A program made the position numbers and the translations under genes. From positions 62,001 through 126,000 of the forward strand of contig VWZL01000041.1 in NCBI GenBank assembly GCA_013396915.1: a stretch of 64,000 nt of DNA, given 5' to 3'. This DNA comes from Stercorarius parasiticus (Eukaryota; Chordata; Aves; Charadriiformes; Stercorariidae). Positions 48,575 to 61,280 of this stretch are shown in pieces. The notes under the pieces were generated by a model. The model saw only the letters and a list, made by a program, of their open reading frames with translations, was not told the origin of the DNA and did no database searches. Numbering within the stretch: position 1 is the stretch's first letter; each line of letters opens with the position of its first letter.

Positions 48575-49640
48575 AGGAGAGTAGGCTTACTAAATTCACA
48601 GATGACACTAAGCTGAAACAGCAAGAGTAATGGAGGACAGGACTAGAAGTCAGAATGATCTTGACAAATTAAAAAAGTCTTCTGATAAAAAAAAGATGAA
48701 GTTCAATAAAGACAAGGTACTTAGGTAATCAGGTATAAAAAACTGAACAAAGGCAGGACAGAGCATGACTGGCCAGACAGTATTTTGCAGAGGAGAGAGC
48801 ATAGAGAATCCCAAATCGAACCAAAGTCATGGACCTAAAATGCCACCTCCTGAGCTGCATAAACAAAAGCATTGTCTACAAAACATAGGAATATTTCTTC
48901 TCTTATTATGTTGGCGAGTCCTTGGCAGGAGGATTGCATCTGGTGGGGGGCACCATATGAGAATTCTTGGGTTTTAAAACACCGATAAAGCTTCCTGGTG
49001 CTTCAGGGTGTGCATTGCCCTTCAGACCTCCCCAGCTCCTTTAGGCATGCTCTGGCTTTCACTTCGGTCACAGCCGTATCCAAATCATGGCTCTGTGCTG
49101 CCAAAGGCAGCTCTGAAGAATGGGGCAGGAAAGCAGCTGCAGGTTTTTCTACGTTTCAACCTCAAAACCCATGTCCCCTATTAAAATAAAGAGGAAATAC
49201 AAGAGCAGGCAATATATTACATGTTTTTAATCAGGCATGTGAGATTTGAGGCTTAAACATGGGAAATCCCACATTATAAGGGATGTCTGGAAACTCCAGT
49301 TACTTTGAGAAAAATGTGGATGACCTGGAAGGTGTCCAAAGGAGGGCAGTAAGAATGATTAGCTGTCAGGGAAGATTGACAGGCGAAAGAAGAGAAGACT
49401 GAGGAGGGGGACAGCAATAAGCTTCAAACATGTAAAAAGTCGCTGCTGCAAAAAGGAAATAAGTAATCTGTTTGCCATATTCGTGTTGGATAGGACAAAA
49501 AATAAGAGGCTTATATGTCACCGAGGGGGATTTAGGTTAGATGTTAGAAAGTGTTTCTGAACAGGCAGGGCAGGGAAGCATTGAAATCAGATTGCCTGGG
49601 GAGTGAACTGGGATATAACAGTTCAGATCACCTGCGATGG
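48575..49640 (+). mobile_element. Old CR1-like LINE relic, RT motif to pol C-terminus
   Basis: A degenerate plus-strand LINE. At 48592-48612 the codons read K-F-T-D-D-T-K, the F-x-D-D catalytic box of the reverse transcriptase (FADDTKL in intact CR1). It is followed by ATGAAGTTCAATAAAGACAAG at about 48700, the CR1 'MKFNKDK' stretch. Near 49320 GATGACCTGGAAGGTGTCCAAAGGAGGGC echoes the 'LERVQRRA' block. At 49525-49560 codons read G-G-F-R-L-D-V-R-K-C-F then a stop, parallel to GRFRLDIRKKF in the well-preserved copy at 22.9 kb. The middle (about 48.95-49.29 kb) does not align by eye and may hold an insertion. Many stops and frameshifts mark it as long dead. Confidence 0.7.
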
Positions 49641-49707
49641 CGGGGAATGGGCTGCAGAGACTGAATGGAGCCTAAAGCAGCAGAATGGCGAGAGCAGCCT
49701 CACAGTC

Positions 49708-49738
49708 CTTCCCAGTACTGGAAGTCTTCCCAGTACTG
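49708..49738. repeat. Short direct repeat CTTCCCAGTACTG, 18-bp spacing
   Basis: Exact 13-mer copies at 49708-49720 and 49726-49738, just past the 3' end of the CR1-like relic. This is probably a local slippage duplication. Confidence 0.85.
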
Positions 49739-52700
49739 TTTGTAAATCTATCAACAGTAGCAGAAAGAGTTAATCAGCTGAGTGCCCATTTCGAAGTATT
49801 GTCTGGAAAAACTCATTTGGTCTTCAGGCAACAGGGAAGTTCCCATAGCGTGTCTTAGAAAGTACGAAACTTACCTTTAATACTCTACGTTGCTTTCTTT
49901 GAAACTTTCTCAGGGAATAGTCCACACAAAATAAATTACTAAATTCAAGTAAAAGTTAAAGACCAAATTTTGGCTTTTATTGTCCGCCTTTCTTTATAGA
50001 TAGGCATCATCTACAGGAACAGGGAGTGCAGTACTGTGCTTTATAACACGGTAAAGAACAGAGGGAGCTTGGTATTTTTTATTGGAATGTTGGTAATGGT
50101 ATTTTTCTTTAGGCAGTGCCTTGTCCCTGAATCCTTTGTCATGTGTCTGCCCAAGGAAAATAAGATTTTGTGTTAAATGGAAAGGTGTGATAACTAATGT
50201 TCAGATGACATCGAATAGATATGTAGATATCATATATATATTTATTCTTCTGCAATCTTCATAACTTTCATATTCCTTAGAGGACTATTTGCTCCATCCA
50301 GTTACTGGAGCTATTTAAATTTAGACAGGTAAATTTTCTTCAGTCTTTGTGGAGTTAGAACTTCTATTTGTATGAAAAACCTTGTGACTCCATGCGGAGG
50401 TTCTAAGCCCAATTTACCAAGAGTTCATGACTCTAAGATTGAAAACCACCAGACTATAAGAATAATATACATTAATCAAGGAAGAACTGTCATGACTGTG
50501 GTTAACTTATCATTTTAATTACACTGCATGATGAAGCAGCTATATTAAATAATTCCACTAATGACTAAGCCTCACAGTACAAGCTGTGGTATGATTTTTT
50601 TTTAAGATATTGGTTTTACCTTAAGACTTGGATTTTTTTCTGACATGGATAATGTTTCTGCACTGACATCTTCACAGTGCAAAATTAATTACGTCTGGGC
50701 AATCAGAGATGAGTTTCTAAATTCCTTTGTATTTTATTGTATTCCCTTTTTAATATTTGAAAGTACCATGAAAAATGATTTAAATTTCTCACTCTTTCAC
50801 TGCTTTGTTTCCTTTTGAAGCAATACACATTTTCCCAGGACCTAATAAAGGACAAACTGTTCATAAAAGATTATTTTTATGGTTTTCCATTTTCTGTATT
50901 CAGTCATACAAAGGTGATATCATTACCCTGTGGGGATTGTGGGTTTTGTTTGCAGTGGTACCCTAGAGACAGTATAAGGACACATTTACATAGCCATTGC
51001 CCTCAGAAATATCATATTATCAAGTCTAACTTTCTGAGCAATAAATTCTTACCAACTCTCAAATACAAAAGGGGCAGCATGGGAATTACTCTTTATATTA
51101 CATCTTTAAACAAGCATTTCTTATATTTTCTAGGTGACAGAAAAATTACAGTGAAGTAGGGAGGGAGGAAAGGGGAAAAAACAATAATCTGACTCATGGT
51201 GGGAAAAATTTGAAAAGGTCATTTCTTGTTTCTGGCCTGCTAGCCTTGGGGCATATTTTTCTCTGTTTCACTGCCCAACTTTTATTAGTGCTTCTGAGAT
51301 GAGGCAAAGACTCATCCACCTTCATGATGCAATTCTGTTTCTGGGTGAAGATAGGACCGAAAACAAAACTGAATAGGAACAAATACTGTGGGAAGATGCT
51401 TTCAGCCAAGTCCCCAGGACTTTTCCCTTCAGTTCTCTTTTCTGATACCAGATTCTTCTTCTGACACCAGATGCTTGAGGAGAAGGAGCAGTTTGGATCA
51501 GCTTCCTCACCCTGTTCTCAACTACTAGTTCAGCTTTGACTTAAGCTTGTTTTTACCTCCATAATAGGTTTTATGCACAGCCCAAATGAAATCGCTCTTT
51601 TAGCTTTGATTGTTCATGCACATAATCTGTCATTTAGGCAGCCTCTCTCTCCTTCTCTCTTCTTAGTCAGTGTGACCTAGGAACTGAAAAAGTATTGCTT
51701 TTGATGGCATATGTGAACCCCAAATCAAAGGTATTAGTATGGTCCCATCACTGCCCAGTTCTGGAGTCATTACATTTAAAATTGTGAACAAAAGCCTAGA
51801 AATATTCAAATATACTCTACTGTTAAACGATGCTCTCTACATCCAAATCTTTGTCATATGTAAATACTTGTAGCTACAAGCTGCGGATTCCCATTGCAGC
51901 AACAGGCAAATCTGCAGCCTGGCCAGTGGGTGGCAAACATGTTTAACTGGAAATCCAATCTGCCCCTGCTATGTGGCCTCTAGTCTACAATATTCAGGTA
52001 TCGCTTTCAGCATATCACTCCCATCAGAGCTCCTGCTATAAAGCTTCAGCGCCTGTACTGCTCATAAAGGCAGCTCTAATCCACTCATTTGTGGTCCTGG
52101 TCCAAGACCTCTCTTCTTCCACTCTCATAGAGACCCCAAGGTCAATACAGTCCATCATCATGACAAACACACTGGCTCCAGATGCATAATGCCATATATA
52201 TCCCTAGAAGGAAGTTCTAAAGTACCCACAGCAGTGAAAACAGATCAAGCCTCTGAGACAAAGGCACGCCAGAATCCTGTACGTGAACCAGCTGCTATAA
52301 AACAGGTGAAGGATGTCCCCCGTGCTCCTCCTCTCTACCCAGCCTGCCTGGGAGGAGGAGACTGAAACCAGCTTCTTCGCTCCATTCTTCACCTCCAGAG
52401 AGATGCCACTGTGACAAAGTCAGTGTGGGAGGGGAAGTGACAAATAACCATGTTAGCAGGATTTATGCAGTTTGACAATTGCATTAGGTATCTTCCCACT
52501 CTTTATATTTCTCCTTGCTTCTTTCATTTTGCTTAGTATACGAAAACAGCAAAAACTAAAGGACTCTCTTCCCACAGAATAAAAATACAGGATGCTGGAA
52601 AAGGAAGTTTAGAAGCTTCCTGAAACTCTAGGGGGAAAAAAAAAAAGCCAAAAAGAAAATACAACTTTTCCATCATTCAAAAGAGGCAGATATTAAGCAC

Positions 52701-54965
52701 TTCTCATTTCTTAATGTTCTGATATATTAAAAACCCAGTCGTCTCCAAGACTGTTAGTGGCCTGCTCTTAAATAAAATTGGTTTAAAGCTAGGTACTGTC
52801 CCTGGCCAACAGCATCAGGTGACAGTGCACCACCACCATCTACTGATCAACTGGCTGTACTACCAACAGAGGCCTGCACTCGGTCCGATTTGGATTTGCA
52901 GAGATTTTAATTCACACATTAAACTTCTTGTACTGAGTTGCAGTTTGTCACATGTCGCATATGCCTGAAAAGGTTAGCAAAGACAGCAAGAGTCTAGAAG
53001 AATCATGAAACGGAAAAATTTCAGGGAGCAACTGTTGAGGGGTTTTTGGATAATGCAGAGATACTGCTGGAAAAACTACAGATACAGGTTATTTGAACAG
53101 CATTTTCCTTTGAGTTACAAATCATGAAAAACTGGTGGGAGTAGTGTAGGCAACACTGATCACTGTTGCACTGAAATGATTAAAAACTGCTTTCTCTTCC
53201 TGCACTTTTACTCATGCTAATGAAAATCATCAGAAATATTGTGTAAATAATCTTTGACAACTCTTCCAAGGTATTTGGCTATCTACACCCAGTTAAAGAG
53301 CTCAGTAATGTAATGCATTACGTTGCATAGGACACACACTTGGTTCTTCATGCTAAGCTCAGAGCATGTTTGTTAGGAGGAGCTGAGCTGTTGCTTCTCA
53401 GTATCTTCTTGAATTTGACTATATAAATTTGAAATTATTTCATGGCAAGGCATTTTCATAGTTATGAAAGGGCTAAATTGATATCAAATTTCTTAGCTTA
53501 AAAAGGATTAGTTTGCTTCATATTCTTTATAATATTTGTTCTTTTTCTAACCTTTCAAGGTCTCTATGTATTTAGACCAGCTATTCCCCTTTTTAAGAGG
53601 CTGCATAGAATATTTGCCTGCCTCTGTAGCAAATGGAAAATTTTTACTGGAAAGGTTACTGATATTGAAAGTGTGGTCTCTCAGCTTTTCTTCTGCTCTT
53701 GAATCCTTTTGGTCTGATACTGCTGTAAATCAAGTTGATGTGAATGAGGATTAGCTTGGTGGAGTCAAAGTTGTGTAGAAGTGGGAGACGATTAGCAAGA
53801 ATCCAGCTGGGTAGTTTGTGCAGTATCTACACCTCTCCAAAGGGATCTACCAAAATACCGAGTCAGAGCACAGAATTTCACATTTATTGCATGTTGGTGT
53901 AGATGTCTGTGCATTGTGTATGAAGACACAGACTGATGCTCAGAGCCATCCTTTCCACTGCCTTTTGTTAAAGTGCTCCATATGGCTACCTCTTCAATCC
54001 ACTTATCTTCTTTTGCCTGCATTGGTGGAGTTGTGCCAACTTACAGCAATAGGTAATAAGGTGTTATGTTCTGAACAAGTGTTGCCTCTGCGTTTCACTT
54101 TCTGTGTCTGTGCACTAACTTAGATGCTAGGTGTTTGAGACCAGTCACCTTTGATTTACTGTTGAGAGTGCCATGCACACCTCTGTCACTGTGGACACAA
54201 TAAATGGTGCGATAAGAACAACTTACTCCCGTTGAACAAGAAAGTAAACACATTACCTAGTGGTTTGTCTTGTGTTTGACTGCAACCAAGGGAATTTACA
54301 GGTGTTCAGCTAGCCACAGGAGGGCTCTCATATGGTTCCCTAGCTTCAGTAAGGAATACAATGTGAACCAAGACCACATAATTCAGATCAGACAAATTCT
54401 CTCTCTTCCTAGAATACACTCATAGCTTATGAAAAATGAAGTTTTTTATAGTTCTTAAACAAAGCCTTTCCATCAGGATTAAGGCCAGCTGGGACCATTA
54501 GGTCATGTTACAGAATATGAATCCATTGTTCCCAACATTTTTGTAGCCAGAACTCCCTGCAGTCACCTTCTCCACTTTCCCAGTCCCTAGACTTCATCTT
54601 TGTCTGTCTGGTCCTTTGCAATTCTGTTTTCCTTCTTATGCTTTCCCTCGGTTTAATGTCTCTTAACGGCAATAGCAGAGAGGTCATGCTAATTATCCCA
54701 GCAGGGTTTATTTGTCTGGACTCCAGTCACTGCCATACTTTGCCTCTAATGTCCTGACTCTATTCTGAAGCACACCTTAGTGACTGGGAAGTAAGAACAT
54801 GAGCTGTAAGATTTTACCCATGTGCTTTTGTTTTGTCAAGATGTTTTTGCTGAATGCGTAAAGTTGGTGTGCCTTTACGCAGTACAGTCGTTTTTAAATT
54901 ATACTAATTCCACAGAGTTTAAAGTGAACAAGGAATGGAAGCCTTTTACTCAATTAATACTTCTC

Positions 54966-54985
54966 ATATAGATATATATATATAG
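54966..54985. repeat. (TA)n-like tract
   Basis: Imperfect TA/GATA alternation. A second short (TA)n follows at about 55074-55084, within a stretch rich in ATATAT and TATGTA. Confidence 0.8.
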
Positions 54986-57900
54986 GCCTACCCCAGCGGT
55001 ATGCACAGATACAGTTGTATGCAGGGATATATGTATTTATGTGTCTTGAGATATATCTATGTATACATTAGGAATATATATATAAAGATTGAAAAAGGAC
55101 AGTATTGCACAGTGACATTGCAATCACATAAACAATGCTTTTCATGGAAGGCAAATACAAGACAAGCATGCTTGAATTGTACAACTTCTATGTTGGTACT
55201 ACTGGATTGCCATTTTCAATAGTTTGTGTGTTATAGACATGCGTGTGCATCCATACATGGTTAAGCCTAACATTTGAAGCGTTCCAGTTTCCTACAGTCA
55301 ACATTTCAGTCGTGTTTATGTAGGTTATGACCACCCTGAGTCCTTAAATTTAACGGGAATCGTGTGTCTAAACATTCCTGAGAACGCTGTGCCTGACAGT
55401 CAGAGGTACTGAAGTCCTTCAACCCAAAGCCAGCACATCCCGAAAGCAGGCTGGCATGCACTAAGCCAGTCCAAAAGAGAGGCAGACAAATTCAGAGCAC
55501 GTTTGGACAGCATAGCTTTTGGGACTAGTCTGAGTCACTCTCATGCTGAAATAATGTCCCCGCAACCAGGACAAATACAGCGCTTCCGGAGCACCTCTCA
55601 CTCTCTGCAAGTATGTGATCCAGATTTTGGGCCTGTCTACTTTTGTTGGGCCAAACACACTCATTTTTATCTTCATTTTCTCAAGCTAGATAAAATCACA
55701 GCATCATAAGATACATGTAATGAATTCACATCTCATTTTCTGGGTTTGCCCAGAAAAGTTACATTCATTGTGCTCAGGAAAACACATTGCAATGGATGTC
55801 TTTTAGTTGGCATAATGTTTTCAGTTGAAAGCAGAAAGAGACTGCATCTCAGTTTTTGTGGCACGCTGGCGCTGTACTGTGTTTGATGGCCATGCCATCT
55901 CTGCCAATGAGTGAGCTCAATATATTTTCCCAGTTCCTGTCTCCTATATTGTTCTTTTGCAGTGTACAGGGGTTGTATGAGAAGCTGAGTAGTCCTTGTG
56001 TCCTTGAGCCCTGCTCTACGGGGATAGCCTGGCTTTTACCTAAGGGCATTATTCCACAATCCCACACTCAGCAGACCCTTAAGTTTCTTCCCTCCTGGGG
56101 GAAAAAAAAAAGAGAGATTTTTAGATTTCTTATTAGTCTCTACCCTGTCTTCCCAACATATGGCCACAAACTGTCTTGCCTTCGGTAGTTTTCTCTGTGT
56201 TGGACACAGGGGCTGATAATAACACTTCTTTTTTCTTTTTTTGCATTACAGAAGGCATACGTTCAGATGGAGAACTGTTCCTGGAGCAGCATGAGGTGTA
56301 GGAGTGCTCAGTGAGGGGCTGTGAATATTCCTCAGGAAGCAGCACAGGGTTTGGTGTAAGATTAAACTGGGTAATCCATAACCAGAGCAGGCATATGGTT
56401 TGTCAGCATGGTGGAAAACAGCAACAGATCAAGCAGAGGCTGTGAGCAGAGCTAAGGGGAAGGGCCTGGGAAAGCCAGAAGTTTGCTGCCTTTCCTAGAA
56501 GCAGCTGATCCCTGCTTCAGTGACAGCAGTGGTTTGTTGCTCCCAGGAGCCTGCTCCAACAGGCAACTATCCACTTTGCCTTTCTCAGAGCCAGTCCTGC
56601 CCACATCTGCCTTCAAAGGGTTCGGAGTGCCAGACATAAAAGCAATTTCACAATGCTTCAGCCCCCATCTCCTGAGACTTGTGCCTCTTGAGAAGCCTTG
56701 ATGTTTTCCTAAGTAATCATGAAACTAGTCCCTCCCAGCCAGTTATATTTATTACGACGCCTAGTCCTATTCACTCATGAGACAAATAATACAGTCCTGC
56801 CCATCATTTCAGTATTTGACATTTCACTGTGTTTATCTTGCACACTACTTAAGCTCTGTCTTTTCCAGATGATGAGTAATTCAGGCAAAACCACCTGCAG
56901 GTGCTCCTTCTCTCATTCATGCTCCCCTCCCTTGGAAATCTGTGGCAGCATCTGTTCAGACAGACAGTTCTCCAAAAGAATGGGAAGAGCTGATTCTCAG
57001 ATAGCAACTGAGACAATAACCGCTCACCTATCTTTTTAATGTCATTTAATAAAGATTTCAGCAAATGTTCAGTTCTGGTACATTTGTAATCAACAGCACA
57101 GATGACAGGTTTAATTAGCAGTAAGTGATGGGTTCTGTATTTGTGCTTCAGTCAATATGATCTACTGTATATCAAGTATAATGCAAACTTAGAGTGAAAA
57201 GTATCGCAGTTCAAATGAACAGACTATTCAGCAATATCTACGTGCTCTGGGCAAATATAGGGAGAACAGTGCAGACAGACTTCTGTGCATTTCTAATAAG
57301 GATACAGGGAAATACAGGGGAAGATATGCAAAATCTGACCTGGAGAACTCCTGGCACAAGTGTATAAATATTTGCCAGTATGGTAATTAACTTCTTGGCT
57401 GAATCTAGATTACATAAAATGTTCAGTCTCAGTGCACTCGGAAAAGAAAAGCAGCGGACCACAAAAAAGGAAGAGTATTTAAATATAATAATGAATTGCC
57501 TTTTCATTTTCTAGCCTTCAGGTGAACCCCCTTCATTTTCAATTCTATCATTTGTATTTAAAATGCATGGTGAAAGAGCTGCTATCTCCTTTTCACTAAT
57601 ACAGGGACTAAGTTAATTCTCTCCTAAACTCTGGCACAGAGAACACTGTCATCTCTTCTCCCCCTAGCTGACAAAAACACTTACATTGTTCATCAGTCTT
57701 TTGGTCACCTTCCTCCAACAGGTTTCTGGCATTGCCTGCCTGCCTTCCCTGCCAGATGCACCTTTGACACTTTGCTTCATGTGTTCTCTCATTTCCATCG
57801 CATCCTCCCTCTGTGCCATGCGCAGGGAACAGGTGCTCTCAGGGTCTTCAGGGGCAACCTGGAAACAGCAGGACTGTGGCTATCTTGACTTCCATGCGTA

Positions 57901-58677
57901 AAGGTTGCGGGGAATGGCAAAATCTTAAGGTTGATGGGTTTGCGTTCTGGTTATTTCCAACATAATGGGAGATGGCAGGACAAGGGAAAGGCACAAGTAC
58001 ACCAAGATGCTTCCTGAGACAATGAGCTCTAGAAATCATAAGACTCAGAACAGCAAGTAAAGCATCAGAAACATAAGCATAAATACATGTGAAAAACTAA
58101 GCAGTTTCCACATACTAATATTCTAGAATTTAATACTTATGTGTCACATGAACAACTTGGTAGCAAACTCTGTGAGCCTCAAGACATTGATAATGAGCTT
58201 CAGTTTAGCGAGAGAAGGAAAAAAAATAATGTTGTAATGTGTATCACGTTAATTGTGGTGGGAGGAACACTGTTTAGCACTGGCTAATTCAAAGCTGGAC
58301 CCTTGGGAGCTAAGAAACTAGTTGCATTTGCTGGCACAGCTGTAGCTGTCTAAGAGATTACTAAGCCGTGATGGGATGTGAGTGGCAATCAGATGCATCA
58401 GGCCAGTCATTTCAGAAAAATTGTATCAATAATTGCCTCAATATTTTGTTTTTAACTAGGTAGATAAAATTAAAATATTCCAAAAATTATTTCCAAGTAA
58501 GGACTAGTGGCATAATATGATGAAATGAATACTTGAAATATTTTAAAAGTCAAGCTTAGACAGAGCCTGGAGAGTTATACTTTACAGACATTCCAGGATT
58601 ACAGTATAATTCTTTGTCTTTGCAAATTACTGTGAATAACTGAGAATTATTTTTAAGCTGCTGCATAATTGCATTTG

Positions 58678-58692
58678 AAAAAAAAAAAAAAA
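58678..58692. repeat. Poly(A) tract, 15 nt
   Basis: A homopolymer of 15 A. No retroposed copy is visible upstream. Confidence 0.85.
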
Positions 58693-59422
58693 GAGCTTTG
58701 GCTTTAAAAATGGTAAGTCTGCAGTTCTTATGAAGAAACAATGAATCAAACCAATGCAGCATTGTCTGTCTGAGTCAGCAGGTGTATTGACAGCAAACAA
58801 AAACAGGGGGTAAATTCTGATCAGTCTAAACCAACAGTTCCTCAATTTAGATTAAAGAAGGAAAAAGGCTGAAGTAGGAAGGTGGGAGTGGACAGGGAGG
58901 GACCTGGAGTAATAGAGATTAGGTAAAACTGCTTGAACAAGACTGTGGCAGTACGCATGTTTAGGATGAAGTAAAGTTTAAAAAGATAAACTGTGATAAA
59001 TGTGTGAGATAAAACATGGGAAGAAAAAGAAAGAAAAAAAATGGAAGTGCTGTTTAGAAGTATGGCTGAGAGGGAACAGTAAGCAAGTTTTAAATGAAAA
59101 GGACACAGTTTTTGAGGAGGTTATAATTTCCAATTGTAAAACTATTAGTTTGAAACTAAACAGTTGAAGTAAGAAAAAATTGGAGCAGAAAGATAAGTGA
59201 GATTTTGGTAACATAGGCAATAGCTGAAACCATGAGAATAAGTGAAGTGTCCTGAGTGAGAAGATGTCTGACAGCAGAGGTGACACGCAGATGGGAGGAA
59301 GGGCAGCCACAGAAAGACACAATTGACTGGAGAACTTTAGTGAAATTCAGTTTTAAAAATCTTGCTAAGATTATGGCTTCTGAGAACAATGCCAGTTTTG
59401 TATTGATTTATAAAGTGGTTTC

Positions 59423-59436
59423 TTTTTTTTTTTTTT
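59423..59436. repeat. Poly(T) tract, 14 nt
   Basis: A homopolymer of 14 T without obvious repeat context. Confidence 0.85.
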
Positions 59437-61225
59437 CCAAAGACTAAAATCTGTACAGAACTTCTTAATGACAGCTCAAGGCCATTAAGCAAGACTCTCT
59501 TGCATTTTATTTTTGCTGACTCGAAGGAACAGAAGGAACTGTCATCAGGAGGCACCGGGAAGCACAGGCACTCACAAACCCCTGAGCAGAGCTGTGCCTG
59601 GACGGGTGTGTGTGTCTCCATCAGCTTCCAGAAGAGCTGAACCGCTGTGGTGGCATGGGGGGAGACAACTGAGAGCAACGGTGTGACTCAGTGGTGAGGA
59701 GCTCAGATCTAAACTACTTTCAGTGTATTTCATCAAGGCAATTAAATAGAGAGCAGAGGCTCTTAAATTCAGTCATTAAGAGCTTTAGGGAAGAGAGGGT
59801 TTTTAGTAAGGCATTACACCAAATGCTTCTATTTTGCTGGTATGCTTTTGTTGTCCTTTGCTGTACCATGATGAGAGTTTGGTTTATTTAAAATTGACAT
59901 ATTTTTTGTTGTACCATAAGAGCTTTGTGGCAGTTCAGACAATCATGTAAGTAGCGTCCAGCAGAGTTTAAATCAAGCCTTCTCCAGAAAAAGTTTTAAG
60001 TTCTCCTAGCTCATGTCGGAACGGTAGAGCCATTCCTTGAGCTAAATGGAGCCACAAATAACAGAAAAGGGAAAAGGATTTTTGAGCTGAATAAGAGCTT
60101 CCTCTTAATTATAGACTGTGTTAACATAATAACAATCCTTAGTATGAATGTTGTCCCCTTTTCTTATTTTATTGAAAATTTTGTTGTGTTGGTGTTCTTA
60201 CTAAATCCTTAGCTCTCAGAGTCAGGGGCTCATCTGAGGCTCACAGATATTTGTTGTTTGTTTTAAATTAAGCTTTCAGAAATGCAGGAAAAAGCTGGAA
60301 AACATAACTACCTTACAGGTTATAAAAAACCTTGCCAGCCACAACATGTGCTAAATAATTCCATTTGGGGATGGAAGGAGGTGAGGTGTCTTGTTTTTAA
60401 TTGGACATTTAGGATTACTGATACTGAAAATCTAAAATTAATGCAGTAAAGGGTAAGGAAAACAACTCTCTGTGTGTGCGTACTTGATGGATTATACGTG
60501 GTGCTACGTTCTTGGGTATACTGAATCTTAAGAACTGAACCTTAAGACCAGGATGTGTTTAGCCTCTCAGCATTAAGCAAGACTAAAGTTTTGTATGTTT
60601 TTATGAGAACTGGCAGAGGTTAAAAAGAATCATAACTACAGTTCTGTTTTAGAGCATCTGTGGCCAGGTACTGAGACCTTGATTTGCTTGTCAGTGTTCT
60701 CATTTTGGATTACCTTAAAGTTTCGTCTTTCAATTAAATTAAATCCCGTCAGCCTAGTGCTCATGAGTGGGTTCTTGCTTGTTTGTTAGTAAGCTGTCCA
60801 CAAGGCTATATGCCCTCTCTGCCCTGTCCTCTGCTCTTATAAAACTTCTTCATTTATAAAATAATGATTTGATCATATCCCCACGTATGGATTTTAGCAT
60901 CTCCCCATGTTTTAAAGAGAGACTTCCAGCAGCTGCACACTGCATTAGTTAGTTATGCCCTAACTCAGTGGCTGCAAACTGAAGTATCCAGGCCTGGCTT
61001 GCCGAGACAAATTATCACTGGGAAATGTCTAGGTACTAGGACTGGCATTTCTACATTGGACTGGCAGACTAGCATCTAGAAGCCTTTTTCATCGTATGCT
61101 TCCACCAAATGTTTTTCCAGCAGAAGTATGGGTTGCTTCAAAAAAGTGATAGGTTATTGAACAGTATTTCTGAACTTGCATTCTCCCCTCTGGGTAATGC
61201 TGAACAGCAGTATATGGAGCTTTTT

Positions 61226-61280
61226 TAAAAAAAGAAAAAAATACAAAAAAAACCCACAACAAACAAACCAAAACAAAACC
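61226..61280. repeat. A-rich low-complexity stretch
   Basis: About 55 bases made of A-runs and CAAA/AACCA units (AAAAAAAGAAAAAAATAC, then ACAACAAACAAACC). It could be the degraded tail of a retroposon, but no body is recognisable. Confidence 0.6.
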
